From positions 72,983,552 to 73,047,551 of the forward strand of contig CM022948.1 of the NCBI GenBank assembly GCA_012931725.1: a stretch of DNA of 64,000 nucleotides, written 5' to 3'. The notes under the pieces were generated by a model. It saw only the letters and a list, made by a program, of their open reading frames with translations. It ran no database searches and had not been told where the DNA came from. The position numbers and the translations under genes are program-made. The first letter of the stretch is position 1, and each line of letters starts with the position of its first letter. Positions 10,934-22,716 of this stretch are shown here, one piece after another. This DNA comes from Litsea cubeba. Taxonomy: Eukaryota; Streptophyta; Magnoliopsida; Laurales; Lauraceae.

Positions 10934-12827
10934 TATCCTTTATATAGTATAGGTCAAATACCAGGACTAGGGAGAAAAATAAATTAATCTTTTCTTATAG
11001 GTCGAATACTGGCCTGCGGTTAACCCAAAGCTGATCCCTTTTTATACAGGTCATGATAACCTGACTTGCTTCCGACCCTTATTTTTGAATGTCGGATTTG
11101 GCAGGTCAAATGTGGGTTGGGCTTGGAGATCAAATTTGGGTCAGGTTTTACGACGAATTCATTGCAATCAAGTTGATGCTCTTTTGAAGCAAGCTCCTCC
11201 TCATACCAGTCAATCTTGGCGCCTAGAGATGGCACAGAACAACGCATGTGTCCATGGTAAGAATGGACCAATGAAGAAGAATTGGGGCACTAGGGTCTAG
11301 CTCCATTTTTTTTTTTTTTCATTGGCCCACTACGAGGTCGCACCTTAATTGGTTTTAATTAAGGGCCCGTTTTTTGGCATGTCAAATTTTTTGGTCTATA
11401 TCTCTTAAAACTGTTTGAACAAGATATTTTAAATTATTAGAAGCAAAAGGAATATGTTTTACACCATCTGGAAGCCCAGTTGATGCTGGACCAATTTTCC
11501 GGAAACCTCAGAGCTCTAAAATAATATTGAATCACACACCACTTTCACCTTGGATGTAGAGAGAGCTCACGAAGCTTGTATCTGCTACTTCATTCTTCTG
11601 CTTTGAGGTTATTTCTTCAAGTGGTTTTTCTGTTCCCAAACACTACTTAGGCTCTGGTACCACTTGGCTTATGATTGGCCTAGTGATCGATCTCAAGTGC
11701 ATGCAGTGATTAAGCTTTTGTTATATGAAGTTGGGTGGATTTTAGAAAAAGAAAATGACTCATAGCTGGCTATGGTCCCCATTAGTTAGCTATCATAGGC
11801 GTTTTGTATTTATCATTCTCAAAATCTTAAACGATATATAAGTGTACAGTTTAAGACCACAAAATAGATGATCGAAATAATAACCTATTTCTTTAACTAC
11901 TTCCCACAGAAGTTCTAGTGTTACATTAATGGGATAAGCCCAGCCCCACTTGCAATGGGCATTAGTTTGGACTTGGCTTGTTCTTTCAGGACATGGGCCC
12001 AGGCCTGTATTCCTGGCCCAAAAGTCAAAAACCCCCTGTCTAGTGGCTTTTGCATGCTTTTTTTTTTTGGGTTCAGTTTAAATGAAAGACAAGGCCTACC
12101 TGGGGTTAAAAGGACTTGACTCGGCCTGATAGAACAAAGAAGCGAGAGACTCAGTGAAACACTTGTTTTTCTCATACTCGGTGTAGACTCGTTAGATTAA
12201 GCTTGACTCGGCTAAAACTTGGTCAAGACTTAAGAAAAATATATTGCAAATTATTTTTACTTTTATGTTATCCGAGTTTTGACTTTTTGACTCAGTTAAA
12301 AGTCGATCGAGTCTTGGTCTTATTTTGACATGAAAAACCATATAGTCCGAGTTTTGGGTTTTGGGCCTACCAGGAGAATAAGTTAAATGGACAATCTGTA
12401 ATTTGCTCAAGATCAAGTCCTACTTTCTCTAAAGTCTTCTGCCCCAAACCAATTTTCATTTTATAATCACCACAAGTAATCTAGCTAGAAATGTATGGTT
12501 TTTGGAAACCTTTGGTGTGCAATGTAACAGAATAGAAATACAAAAACATTTAATTATTAGGTTTTGTAGTTGATACATCCATATAGATAACGACCCATAC
12601 TTGGGGTGGGGTTCAGCTCATGGCTCATTAGTTTTAAACTCTCTATATATCCAATAATTTTAGGAGAAAAACTGGTCTTCTTATTTAATTGCATAACTTA
12701 TATAAATGTTTGATTAAGATAATTAGGAGAGATGATGAAATCAGATATCTTGCTCAGTTATAAGATTTCAACAAATAATAAAGAAGGTATTCTATTAAAA
12801 CTCTAAAACACGACGATTGGACCTCTG
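10934..12827. other. gene-free interval
   Basis: AT-rich, with T-runs at about 11308-11320 and 12060-12068. The open frames (up to 84 codons) lack recognisable motifs and overlap each other on opposite strands. Nothing further identified. Confidence 0.5.
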
Positions 12828-12847
12828 TATTAACTTAATAATCACTA

Positions 12848-15252
12848 AATCAAACCAAACCAAACCAAACCAAACCAAGCCTTTTCCCACTAGGTGGGGT
12901 CGGCTATATGGATTTGACGACGCCAATCAAATCTGTTTAGGGCCATGTCCTCCGTTAGATCCATGTAGGCAAGATCATGTTTAATAGTTTCTTTCCAACT
13001 TCTCTTGGGTCTCCCTCTCCCTCTCCTACTCTTGGCAAACTCCATGCTTTCACACCTTTTAACAGGTGCCTCTGTTGGACGCCTTCTAACATGGCCGAAC
13101 CATCTCAGTCGATTTTCTCTCATTTTATCTCCAATCGGTGCTATTCCTACTATGCCCCTAATTTCCTCATTCCTAATCCTATCTCTCCTTGTGATCCCGC
13201 ACATCCATCTTAGCATTCTCATCTCCGCAACTTCCATCTTCTTGACATGATTATGCTTTACTGCCCAACACTCTGATCCATATAACAACGCTGGCCGTAC
13301 CGCCACCTTATAATACTTTCCTTTAACCTTGAGGGGGACTTTCCGATCACACAAGACCCCCGAAGCACTCCTCCATTTGGTCCACCCGGCTTGAATCCTG
13401 TGACTTACATCAGTATCAATCCCTCCATCCTGTTGCACCATAGATCCAAGGTACCTAAAGTTTTCTTTTTCTACTATCTTTTGTGTGCCCAAACTTACCT
13501 CTATGTTACCAGGTGTCCTACTTTGACTAAACTTGCATTCCATATATTCCGTTTTGCATCGACTTAGCCTAAATCCTTTTGTCTCTAATGTTTTCCGCCA
13601 CAATTCAAGTTTAGCATTCACTCCTTCTCTCGTCTCATCCACTAAAACAATGTCATCTGCAAATAACATACACCACGGCACCTCATCCTGGATATGTCTT
13701 GTAATCTCATCCATAACTAGGGCAAACAAGTACGGGCTTAACGCTGAGCCTTGGTGTAGACCAATCGTGATAGGAAACTCCTTAGTTTCGCCGCCAGTCG
13801 TCCTTATAGATGTCACGACTCTATCATACATATCCTTTATCGCCTCAATATAAGCGACACAAACTCTTTTCTTTTTCAAAACTTTCCAAAGAATCTCCTT
13901 AGGAACCCGGTCATAAGCCTTCTCCAACTCAATGAACACCATATGTAAATCTCTCTTACCTTCTCTATACTGTTCCATTAACCTCCTCAGGAGAAAGATA
14001 GCCTCCATAGTTGATCTCCCAGGCATGAAACCAAATTGATTCTCTGAAATATTTGTTGTTCTTCTTAGTCTTCTCTCAATAACTCTCTCCCATAATTTCA
14101 TCGTATGGCTCATCAATTTAATCCCGCGGTAGTTCGCACAGTTCTGAATATCTCCTTTGTTCTTGTATATGGGTATAAGAATACTTTTCCTCCATGCATT
14201 AGGCATCTTCTTGCTCTTTAGCACTACATTAAAAAGCTTTGTCAACCAACTAATACCATCCTCCCCCAAGCACCTCTATACCTCAATAGGGATACCATCT
14301 GGCCCAACCGCTTTCCCATTCTTCATTCTTTTTAATACTTCTTTAACTTCTTCCCTACTGATTCTCCTATAGAACATATGATTCGCTTCTTCTCTAGAAA
14401 TGGTAAGCTGCCCCAATTGTATGTCACTACTACTGCTTTCGTTAAATAACTTGTAGAAGTAGCTCTTCCAACGCTCCTTTATCTCCTCCTCCTTTACTAA
14501 TACCTTTTCATCCTCATCCTTAATGCATTTAACTTGGTTTAAGTCCTTGGTCCGCCGATCTCTAGTTTTAGCAAGCTTGAATGTCTCTCTTTCGCCTTCC
14601 TTAGTGTCAAGTCGCCTATATAGCTCCTCAAATGCCTTTGCCTTGGCCTCACTAACTGCCTTTTTGGTTTCTCTTTTTGCTTCTTTATACCTCTCCAAGT
14701 TCGCTTCAATTCGATCATTTTGCCACGTTTTAAAGCACTCTCTTTTAACTCTTATCTTGTCTTGGACGGCTTCGCTCCACCACCATGCCTCTTTCTGTAC
14801 CGGAGCACCCCCTTTAGATTCTCCTAAGACTTCTTTCCCTACCCTCCGAATACACTCTGCTACCTTATCCCACATATTATTTGCACTCTCATCTGTCGCC
14901 CAAACGTCTTCCTCTAGTACTCTTTCCCTTAAAGCTAGTTGATTATCACCTTTCAGGTTCCACCATTTAGTCCTTGAGCATCTATACAACTTCTTTTTTC
15001 TAGTCCACCTTTGTAACTGCACATCTATGATCAACAACCTATGTTGGGAAGTCAAGCTCTCCCCCGGTATAACCTTACAATCTTTACAAGCTAAACGGTC
15101 TCTTTTCCTAGTTAAGAAGAAGTCAATTTGTGTCCTCGATGAGCCACTCTTATAAGTCACCAAATGCTCCTCTCTCTTTCTAAAAAATGTGTTAGTTACC
15201 ATGAGATCATAAGCCACTGAAAACTCCAAGATATCCTTCCCTTCTTCATTTC
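12848..15252 (-). mobile_element. RTE-type LINE, 5'-truncated, with perfect 20-bp target duplication
   Basis: Non-LTR retrotransposon read right to left. A 20-bp direct repeat beginning tattaactta and ending aatcacta flanks it exactly at 12828-12847 and 15253-15272. The 3' end carries a short (TTTGG)n tail (seen as caaaccaaaccaaacc on the plus strand) instead of poly-A, preceded by the conserved RTE-like end that reads aggtggggtcggctatatgg on the plus strand. The 5' end breaks off inside the endonuclease domain. The perfect duplication suggests a fairly recent insertion. Confidence 0.92.
12890..15250 (-). pseudogene. LINE endonuclease/reverse transcriptase polyprotein remnant
   Basis: One reading frame covers the element apart from an in-frame TAG at 14276-14278, most simply a lost Trp codon between IPIEV and RCLGEDG. 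Upstream of the stop (14279-15250) lies the C-terminal part of the apurinic-type endonuclease, with the SQHRLLIID motif, and a linker. Downstream lie the reverse transcriptase motifs YRGIKLMSH, NQFGFMPGRST, LHQGSALSPYLF and the active-site FADDIVL, then a C-terminal region with no RNase H. In the first catalytic motif the usual Asp is Glu (MVFIELEKAYDRVP). The missing 5' end, stop codon and Asp-to-Glu change together make it inactive. Confidence 0.93.
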
Positions 15253-15272
15253 TATTAACTTAATAATCACTA

Positions 15273-16774
15273 TTAAAGGAAATTTTTTTTTTTTTTACTT
15301 TACAAATCATTTATCAGATTATTGTTGAACATGCCATTAAATATCATTGTGATAAATAATACACAATATATATAATATTTGTACATGGATGTGGGCATAC
15401 AATTTATATCATTATATGATTTGGGTCAACTGAACAATGTCGCTCGAGTTAACGTCATGGATGAGATATGAGTCCACTTGGAGCCCAGTTTTGATCACTT
15501 CAACCCAGCCGACACACAAACTCTATACCTTCCCTTCCCAAGATTGGATTAGCCTTTTTTTTTTTTTTTTTCCCAGATGATTTTGAAGGAGCTATATATA
15601 AATCTCCCACGCCCTCCATTCAAACATAGCCATGTCCACAGCTGAACCTCCCTCCTCTGAGGTGGGCATCTTACTTATAAATCATAGTATCATATACTAT
15701 ATTAGACACTTGAGTATACTATATTAGACACTTGAGTAAATGAATTGTAGACCCAGACCAGACCCCACTGTCAACTGGGCTAAAAAATATTGTCCAATCC
15801 TTAATTCACAAGGTAATCTGGGTCCATTTACAGCCTTTTAACTCTGACATGAACCTTTTCTGGGAGGAATATTCACACCTTCATGTCATGCCATGAGAAA
15901 ACTGAACTGACAAAAGAATCGTTTTGAAGTCATTAGAGTGCATTAAGTTATAAAATTAGACAATGAAAGAGAACAAATGTTTGGGCGGCTTTTCTGGGCA
16001 AACCTTTATTTAAGACCCCCCACTACATGTAGAAATCCTACACCTTTACCTTTCATTTCCATGGCAAATCAAGACAAGGAATAAAAATTTTGATGACAAG
16101 AGGTCAAGAACAGGAGGATATGTTTAGCTACATTTAAATATACAAGGGTTCACTTGGCTTCAATTAAGAAAACCCACTAGTACATGGGCTAAAATGATCT
16201 AGTTCCTTAACTAATAAGGGGGAATCTTTGAAGAAAGGAAACTTCCTAGCTAGTATATAGACAAAGTGGGGAAGCTTGCGTGAGTTTACCATAGTTAGTC
16301 GACTTTTAACACCCATAAGAAGGAATGAAATCTTCTTTACAATTTGAAGTTTTTAACACATTATTTGTGCAACTGGTTAGCGCATTGCTGGATCAGATGG
16401 CCCAGATTTTTCCATTTTGGGCAATGGGCATCATTAATTGGTGTGATCACAACCATTCCTTAGGTAAAGACTCACCACATAATAAATTCCAATTGTTTGG
16501 TCAATGGACTTGACCATTAACCAACAGCTTTAATTGTTTTTTTACCCAGATAATACAATGTCCAATGTTAATGTTTAATCCCATAGCAACAATGTGTAAA
16601 CCACTTAGATCAAAATAATATGCAACCCACATCACAAATTGAGTGAAGAGGATCCTCTCTCTATTGGCGACATGTCACTCGCCCACTCTCACTTACACAC
16701 TTACATCCCTAACTAGCTACACAACACTGCCAAGGGGCTCCTTTTTGTTATTGCATAGATTTTTCTAAGAGTTA
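15273..16774. other. gene-free interval with one promoter-like stretch
   Basis: Contains a T run at about 15557-15571, a TATA-like box at 15592-15602 with an ATG 30 bp downstream (see findings), a 22-bp tandem repeat of actatattagacacttgag near 15697-15737, and otherwise unremarkable AT-rich sequence. Confidence 0.5.
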
Positions 16775-17832
16775 GGGGTCGTTTGTCTACACCCATTTAC
16801 GTATGTAAATGGTGAATTTGCATAATATTTATGCATCAATAATGTTTGTCTACAAGTAATTACGCACATTGTGTGTAAATCAAATGATGCGTAAATCATA
16901 TATGTAATACCAAGATTTGAACACATGTTCAGGTGAGAAAAAAGAATACTAAGCCACATGTGATTTCAAGAATACATGTCGGAGGCAGATGGTTTGGTTT
17001 TGGGGCAATTTCCGTCAAAGAGGCCCCGCGTTCGAAACCCCTCCAATGCATTAGAAAAATAATAATAAAAGAGGCATTTCCATCAAAGAGGTTCTAGGTT
17101 CGAAACCCCACTCCAACGCATTTACAAAATAATAATAAAAGATGCGTCAATACCTATAAAACCTATGAATGAAAACTCTCCTTGCATCTCATCCCCTTTT
17201 ATGAAGGTAACCTCTCTATTTTTCTCTCTTACCTTGCTATACAAAATATATATATGTAAAATCTATTTCTATAATTGATTAATATTAAAATAAAGCTTAT
17301 GAGATGCATGGATTTAAGTTTTAAGCAAATTGAATAATAAATTAAGATAATATTGAACTAAATATTAATTAATAAAAATATTAATAATAATCCTATTTTC
17401 TTAACTATCAGACTATAAACTCATATTTCCTTAACCAAACATGTTGGAATGCATTTTTTTTTAAGGTGAACATTGATAGAAATGTATATTTCATATTAAA
17501 AGACATGTTCTTTTTAAAGGATATAAAAAAACAAATGAAAACTTTGATATAAATTAGACCTTTTTTTTATCTCCTTTTCATATCATTATAGTATAATATA
17601 ATTTAATGATTAAAAAGTATCACTTACAAAATCGTTTAATACATATACACATATCATTGAAACAAACATAGAAAAATGAATTACATATGCAAATGATTCG
17701 AAAATAGTTTTATTAGACAAACGTTGTAAAAAAAAACGCATGTGTAAACATTACATACTTAAAATTTGAATATTCATCATTTATATATATAAATTGTATT
17801 TACATATCCCAACGTAAAAAACAAACGTCCCC
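16775..17832. mobile_element. Harbinger/Tourist-like non-autonomous DNA element, TTA target duplication
   Basis: Begins ggggtcgtttgtctac and ends aaaacaaacgtcccc; the ends are inverted repeats (GGGGTCGTTTGT versus GGGGACGTTTGT) with a further matching atgtaaat block inside. TTA lies directly outside both ends (16772-16774 and 17833-17835), the standard 3-bp duplication of PIF/Harbinger and Tourist elements. At 1058 bp with no transposase frame it is a non-autonomous derivative. Confidence 0.8.
17011..17150. repeat. 68-bp tandem duplication containing a tRNA B-box-like sequence
   Basis: tccgtcaaagagg (17011) and tccatcaaagagg (17079) start two copies of a 68-bp unit, each holding gttcgaaacccc and ending in aataataataaaaga. 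gttcgaaaccc matches the Pol III B-box consensus, so the element may have absorbed a SINE head. Confidence 0.7.
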
Positions 17833-17835
17833 TTA

Positions 17836-20459
17836 CAAAAGGTAACCCAATAAATAAAATTACTAGATAGCTACCCACCACTCAGTTTCATAGCTACCCA
17901 CCACTCAGTTTCTCAGTTTCAAAGCCAGACACATTGAGAGTCTTCTCATCCATCAATCGTGTTGAATTTTAGAAAAGAGGGTCTTAAATTTCTATGAAGC
18001 ATTTAAGATGAGGCTTCAGTTACATCAAAAGCAGTCACTCAGGTTGTGAAGAACAGCCTATTCCATGCGTTTCTTCTCAAGGATAAAGACAAGTCAAGAA
18101 AAACATGCTTTTGTACTAAATTTTCTTCAGAAATCGTAGGCAAGAAAAAAAAAAAACAAAAAACAATTTCAATGGAACCTACGCTCAAAGACAAAACACT
18201 GGCATATGAGTACGTTAACAAATATTATATTCACTGATTCTCAGTATAAACTGTCCTCCGAGTATGGTGTAGTGTATGGACCACCTCCCCTTGTCTGATC
18301 AGTCAACGTAGCAGCAGATTCAGAAAACGCATAGCCTGAGATTAGCATTAACTAGTTACCTCTGTTTGAAAACTCATTTTGATTCACCTGAGTCTAGGCA
18401 AGCTACATCCCACATTTTCCAAGAGATGGCAAGAGGAAAAGTTGTGTGTATGTCCGGGTATGTATGTCCGGGTAAAACCACACACACCCCCACTCAAATC
18501 TACCAGCATGCCCTTTGATAGGTTTAAGATATGTGAATGTGATCCCAAATTCACCCCATGCAATTATGAGTAGTGCAAGGTATAATGCAGGTACCAGGTT
18601 ATCTGATATACATGACCTTTAATATTACAGATAAGTAGTTTACATTGACAAACATTTAAAAGGGTCATAAAAAGAGTCTGGGACATGTGATCATGTGGCC
18701 AAAACCCAAACCCAGCCCAACCAGGATTGAAATGTATAAACCAAGCACCTTCTCTCAACCCCCAAAAAAAAATCCACTACCAAATTTATCCAATGCTTAA
18801 TTGGGGCAAATTGCTTATTTAACCCCACCCATTGGCATCTCTAGTACCCAGCGTAGTGAGTGACAGTGTCAAACAAGTCTCATCAAATCCAACAGTTTAC
18901 TTTGTCCAACTCATTGAGTTGGTCGACTCGGGCGACCTTTCAAGTCAAGCCCCCAACTTTTGAACATTGCTAATTACTAAAAAAAAATTTAGCAACCCTT
19001 AAAAGTCATTGGCAGCAACCAATATAGAAAGTTACTAAAAAAAAATACAGCTGGCATCATTACACACTGATTATCAATTGAACAGAGGAGATGAATATGA
19101 ATCTGCACGAGTTTGACATTACAAGTGGCTTATAAACTGAGATTTGAAATATTCATTTATACACAGTGTTTGTAAATTGATATCTAGAAGATGTTTCTGT
19201 TTCAACTTACATAAGCACTAGATGAAGCTTTTAAAAAGATTATCTGCAAGTGACATATTCAAACTTGGACCGTGTTTCCTGCATGAAGCTGCTGAACAGA
19301 CCACGAGATGCAAAATATATAATGATGCATATTGCATAAGAAGGAAAAAAAAATATAGAGATTAGGGAGAGCATCTTTTATAAGATAATGTGTGATGGGT
19401 GTGTTTTCTTCTAGCTTTGAATTGGCCATCCCATGCAGATTTCGTGACCTCTGAACGGTCAGAAACAAACAGATTTGCTGACAATAGCAACATCATTCAG
19501 AAAACACAACAACTGAAAAAAACAAACCAATCACTACCAGGGGAGTTTTAGAGAAACATAAAACCACAGCAGACCGCACCAAATGAGACTCTGCTAGATC
19601 CAAGTTCATTTCGGATTCATAAAATATGAGATTTTCAGTGTATTGGACCACAAACAAATAAGGACTGTGACAAAATTGTAAGGCAACGTTGCATTAAATC
19701 AGGGCACGTACAGTGTACTGATGTGCCATTTAAGACAAGTGGGGTCCACTTTTCAGTGATTGGTCATTCATCCAATGGCACCCATATTGCAGATCCGGCG
19801 TTTTCTGGAAGTCGTTTGATATTTGGTCCACAAATTAAGCAACAATTAGGGGGAAAAAGGTCAGAAGATGGATGGTTAGGACTTGGAACTCTTTCAATCT
19901 GAAAGACTTCAGTGTCATCCGAGTTAGGATGCGTCTAATAAAGCAAGAATGCTGCTACCAGACTGTGGATCCCACTTGAATGATCCAACAAGGCAGCACG
20001 GAGTTTGAATCCTCCAATGCTATGCCAGGCCTATAAGTTTATCAGTGGGCCCACTTATAATATTTTAAGCACATACTCTGTTTAGCTTTACTGGCCAATT
20101 TTTACTCTAATAGGAGTTGGGACTTTTCTCGGAATAGTATTGCCCTATGTGTTGAGGAACACATACAAATGTAACCACTTTTGCTCAATCAAAACTCAAG
20201 TCATATCACACACCTCTCTATGCACAGGATAGAACCAGATTTGGCTCCAATCCCAGTAAAACAGTTGCAGTTAATTTACATGTGAAGTTTATTATATAGA
20301 TGATTAATCCATACAGAGGCGAGTCCCAGAGAACGCCAACATGCAGTTACAGCAGCATAGGATTATTTCAAACCCCATTATAACTGATCAAAATACTGGC
20401 AGTAGTAAAAAAAAAGAAGACAGGAGATATCAAATTAAGCTAAAACCATTCATTTCCAA
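17836..20459. other. gene-free interval downstream of the MYB gene
   Basis: No recognisable coding unit or transposon boundary. Contains the repeated phrase tagctacccaccactcagtt (17870 and 17892) and several A-runs. Short open frames only. Confidence 0.5.
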
Positions 20460-20465
20460 TTTATT
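20460..20465 (-). terminator. polyadenylation signal candidate for the MYB gene
   Basis: AATAAA on the minus strand, about 112 nt beyond the MYB stop codon, a usual distance for a plant 3' UTR. Confidence 0.35.
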
Positions 20466-20576
20466 TACATGAACCTTTCAGTCTACCAACACAACCAATA
20501 CATACTACAGGTATCTAAGTGAACCATGTCTTTTCTTCCTTCTTTTTTCAGTCAATGGTGTGGTAAGATTAATCTG

Positions 20577-22716
20577 CTAGTATGTCAGACTCTGGTACAC
20601 CTCTTGTGATTTTGATTCAGTACTAGCAAGCAAGCTCGAAAAGGAGAAGTTGGCAAAACTAGGAGCAACTTCCAACATCTTCTCCTGAGAACCATAACCA
20701 TGGAGATGATCATATGCAGACCCATATCCCACATCCATCAAAAAGCCACCAGCTTCACCATAAGCATTACCAGGCCATGAAATGCAGCTGTTGTCTGTAG
20801 GAAAGGAAGAAGAGGACGAAACGTCGTAGCTGTTTGAAATCACCCCAAATTCAGGTGTTTCCTTGAGATCCGGAAGAGGAAATTGAATGGGTTCTGAATA
20901 CAATCTAAGAGAATCCATTTTACTCTCAAAACCAACCCCAGTTGAAGAGAGTGAGGTGGAACTCCCACTGATGGAATTCAGAAAACAATTACCATGATTT
21001 TCGCTCTTTATAACAGAAACAGGAGAAGTTGAGGTACTGAGTTGAATATGGCTAGTATTGGCAGTGAAGTTAGATATTGCTGCGAAATGCTTCTTCTTTA
21101 ACTTGGTATTCCAGTAATTTTTAACATCGTTATCTGTTCTTCCTGGCAAGTGAGAAGCTATAACGGACCACCTGAACAAACACCCAACAAGAAAAATCAT
21201 GCTAACTGAAAATTGAAGAGATGGGAAGTTGGGATTTTGAGTTAAACTGACCTGCTCCCTATGTTCTGGTAGAGAGTGCAAATGATGTTATCTTCTTCCT
21301 CCGTAAAACCTCCATGTTTGATGTCTGGCCTGAGGTAATTCAGCCATCTCAAGCGGCAGCTCTTGCCACAACGTTTAAGGCCTGAAACAGAGAAATTGCA
21401 TTTGCTGAGAAAGGAGAGAAAACCATGAATTGGGAAATTGGTGGTTGAGAGTTGGGAGATTGGGCAATTGTGAAGTGTATAAAAGTTAATGAAAGGATGG
21501 GAAAACAGAAAGAAAAAAATAATGAAATGGACTTTTGAGACTTGAGATTAGAAAATAGAAACAGTAGAAAATTTATGGTATCCATGGATATTTCTCATAT
21601 CGACATTTGGTGCATTGATTAATAGCATAATAAAAACCCACTTGTCGTAGTGGATATTGTTGGTATCAAAGCTTATGGCTCAAATCTCTAAAAATCACAA
21701 TCTTTTTAGGAAGTTAGGCCAAAAAAAAATGTGAAAATGAATATTAGAATGCTCGATTGCAATAGATTTTGGTTCTTTGGAAAACGCGTCAAACCTGATA
21801 ACTGAGGTCTGACGGGGGAAAAAGTATGTGTTCTATCCTCTAGAGAAAAAAAAAAAAAAAAGTGGGTTCCCCCCACCCATTGCAATTATGTACATAAGTT
21901 GGGAAACTGAGATTTTATAAGGCTTTAGGAATACAGGTAGGAAAAACAAAAAAAACACTTTCATGAATCATAGAGTAAAAGATGAGGAGGAGACCAGGGT
22001 TTTAGGGTAATAAAACTATGATAATAATGATGATGATAAAAGTGTTAATTATAAAAGTGTTAAAGAAAGAGATGTTCTACTACAAGATGTCTATTGTAGT
22101 GATAACTTTGAGATGAAATCAAGGAAAAAACCATTAATGAGACATTAAAGTTTGATATGTGAGAAATGGATGAGAAAATGCAAGAGAAAAATTAGTTACT
22201 CTCCCAATCAATCTTTTGTCTTCAATAGAAATTGAAAATGGGGTATTTCAAAATGTCATCCAAAAACATATAAGAAACTCCCCTCATGCTCTTGGGCTTG
22301 AATCTGTTGCAAGGATTTAATTAAAAACATAGTAAAAGCAAGGTTGTTTTTGGTGAAAAATTGTTTCTAAAATTCGACAAATGGGTAGCTGAGAAATGTT
22401 CTTCTAAAACTTGAAAGGAAAATTCATGTTAGTATTGGCTTAAGATGGCACACATATATTGCAATCGAAAACATGGGTATCCTTAGAATTGTGTGAAGAA
22501 GCCAAGCATTGATGCCTGTTAGGCTGAAAAATGTAGGAAGTGGGGTGTTGAAGACATGGATTAGGAACATGGAAAATGACCTGCTTTGTGGGGTAAGGCA
22601 ATCCAATTTCCACCGGTTCCATGTTTCCCGACGTAGTTTCTAAGGGTGGTATCTTCTTCAGGAGACCATGGCCCTCGTTTCACGTTGGCCTTGTCGCAGC
22701 AAGGAGCCCTCCCCAT
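20577..22716 (-). CDS. R2R3-MYB transcription factor, subgroup 14 type (RAX/MYB36-like)
   Basis: Nuclear DNA-binding regulator. Exons: 22581-22716, 21252-21381 and 20577-21171, with GT-AG introns of 1199 and 80 bp at the two classical R2R3-MYB positions; 861 nt gives 286 aa. The start is the ATG of MGRAPCCDKANVKRGPWSPEED, the conserved N-terminus of the family. R2 spans about residues 13-65 (GTGGNWIALPHKAGLKRCGK, CRLRWLNYLRP) and R3 about 66-116 (IKHGGFTEEEDNIIC, IGSRWSVIASHLPGRTDND, VKNYWNTKLKKK). The GGNWIALP form of R2 and KHGGF/ED pattern point to subgroup 14, whose Arabidopsis members (RAX1-3, MYB36, MYB68, MYB87) control axillary meristem formation or root endodermal differentiation. 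The C-terminus is Ser-rich with acidic patches and looks like an activation region. No bHLH-interaction signature seen. The exact orthologue is unresolved. Confidence 0.95.
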
